Positions 63,174 to 64,000 of a DNA stretch of 64,000 nucleotides are shown one piece after another (the first letter of the stretch is position 1; every line of letters begins with the position of its first letter). The notes under the pieces are model-generated. The model was not told where the DNA came from. It saw only the letters and a list, made by a program, of their open reading frames with translations, and made no database searches. Source of the stretch: Flavobacterium sp. WV_118_3. GTDB lineage: Bacteria; Bacteroidota; Bacteroidia; Flavobacteriales; Flavobacteriaceae. Where the stretch lies: assembly GCF_039778605.1 (NCBI RefSeq), contig NZ_CP156060.1:2976001-3040000 (forward strand). Direction: 5' to 3'. The position numbers and the translations under genes are program-made.

Positions 63174-64000
63174 ATGAAAAGAGTTTTCTTATTGTTGCTG
63201 TTTTTTTCCAGCCTTACTTTTTATGCGCAGGGAATTGCTATTGACACTACATCACAAACCGTTCCGCAATTAGTGAGCAACATTCTTTTGCAAAATTCCT
63301 GCTTTAACGAAACGAATTTCCAGTTTTCGTCTCATCGCGGTATCGGACAGTTTACCAATACCAATCCCAATTTCCCGATTCAGGAAGGCATTGTGATACG
63401 AAACGGTATCGCCAAATATACCGAAGGGCAATATACCGGGTTAAATGAAAGTTCTTTTCTCACCAACGCTGGCGATCCCGATCTACAAAATATCAGTAAT
63501 GCCAGTGGACAAACACTTCCGATTCGGGATGTCGCTTATATACAGTTCGATTTTACACCTTTATCCAGTAGTTTTAGTTTTGATTTTCTATTTGCTTCCA
63601 ACGAATATGGCGAATACCAATGTGGTTTCAACGATATCTTTGCTTTTCTGCTAACCGATCTTACCACCGGTGTTACCACAAACCTGGCGGTGATTCCCAA
63701 TACCAATATTCCGATTTCCATAAAAACGATTCGAGACAACCAATACAATTCAGGCTGCACCTCGTCTAATCCGGGTTTATTTGGCCGTTATAATGTGAAC
63801 AATCCGGGCACTTCGGCAATCAATATGCGCGGACAAACCACTTTATTAACTGCTTCGTCAACGGTTACACCTAACAATCCCTACCGGATCAAGCTAGCCA
63901 TTGGCGATTATAACGATTCCAATTTTGACTCGGCTGTTTTTATCGCCGGAAAGAGTTTTACGACCAATACTAACTTAGGTTCCGACACTACTATTTGTCA
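63174..64000 (+). CDS. Choice-of-anchor-L domain secreted protein (3' partial)
   Basis: A frame open from ATG 63174 to the window end, 275 codons visible. The signal peptide is MKRVFLLLLFFSSLTFYAQG. The body then reads LVSNILLQNSCFNETNFQFS and FDFTPLSSSFSFDFLFASNE followed by YGEYQCGFNDIFAFLLTD, the signature of the choice-of-anchor-L domain. In flavobacteria these are usually long T9SS-exported surface proteins with a gliding-motility-type C terminus. The rest lies beyond the window. Confidence 0.9.
   Translation, partial: MKRVFLLLLFFSSLTFYAQGIAIDTTSQTVPQLVSNILLQNSCFNETNFQFSSHRGIGQFTNTNPNFPIQEGIVIRNGIAKYTEGQYTGLNESSFLTNAGDPDLQNISNASGQTLPIRDVAYIQFDFTPLSSSFSFDFLFASNEYGEYQCGFNDIFAFLLTDLTTGVTTNLAVIPNTNIPISIKTIRDNQYNSGCTSSNPGLFGRYNVNNPGTSAINMRGQTTLLTASSTVTPNNPYRIKLAIGDYNDSNFDSAVFIAGKSFTTNTNLGSDTTIC

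Overview
The window looks like a chromosomal segment of a flavobacterium (Bacteroidota, Flavobacteriaceae, probably Flavobacterium or a close relative). The evidence is a MurF-Alr fusion protein, type IX secretion (T9SS) C-terminal tails, a SusC-like TonB receptor, fabH-accB-accC next to rpmF, and many promoter-like TAnnTTTG boxes close to start codons. Most of it is housekeeping DNA. One accessory island of about 14 kb (40.3-54.3 kb) carries a polymorphic toxin system.

Layout. 0-2 kb: the end of umuC, then umuD (SOS translesion polymerase, in the reverse of the usual order). 2-7 kb, minus strand: a luciferase-like oxidoreductase, recJ, an OsmC protein, rsmI and a long acidic protein. 7-12.6 kb, plus strand: tdk, a VapBC-like toxin-antitoxin pair, murF-alr, mscL and asd. 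12.7-16.4 kb: a probable metal-uptake locus, with a TonB receptor between two small His-rich exported proteins and followed by a His-rich DUF4625 lipoprotein. 16.5-33.7 kb: secreted and membrane proteins, including two S9 peptidases, a T9SS metalloprotease, a C1 peptidase, mtgA, DedA and a dicarboxylate symporter. 33.8-38.8 kb, minus strand: pdxA, yceD, rpmF, fabH, accB and accC. 38.8-39.7 kb: ribE and a small PID-CTERM-like protein.

40.3-54.3 kb is the most interesting region. A 2412-residue SpvB/FG-GAP/RHS protein ends in a variable toxin tip and is followed by a small immunity candidate. Downstream lie five displaced C-terminal cassettes. Each starts inside sequence copied from the parent gene (the end of the RHS core, the linker, or the pre-toxin region) and then changes to a different tip, usually followed by its own immunity candidate. 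The tips include a Tlde1/DUF2778-like peptidoglycan-targeting domain paired with an exported immunity protein, a probable membrane-acting tip paired with a three-helix membrane protein, and unrecognised tips. Frameshifts, a beheaded immunity gene and an in-frame fusion with an immunity remnant record past recombination. I infer a silent-cassette reservoir from which the tip of the single full-length RHS gene can be replaced.

54.5-64 kb returns to core genes: a methyltransferase, a tRNA with anticodon CAT, methylmalonyl-CoA epimerase, rbfA, a LolC/E-like permease, a MATE transporter with a structured leader, a Dus enzyme, lepA and the start of a choice-of-anchor-L secreted protein cut by the window end. 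Terminators between transcription units are clear. A perfect palindrome built on ACCTGACAGGTTT occurs twice intergenically, with a diverged third copy.
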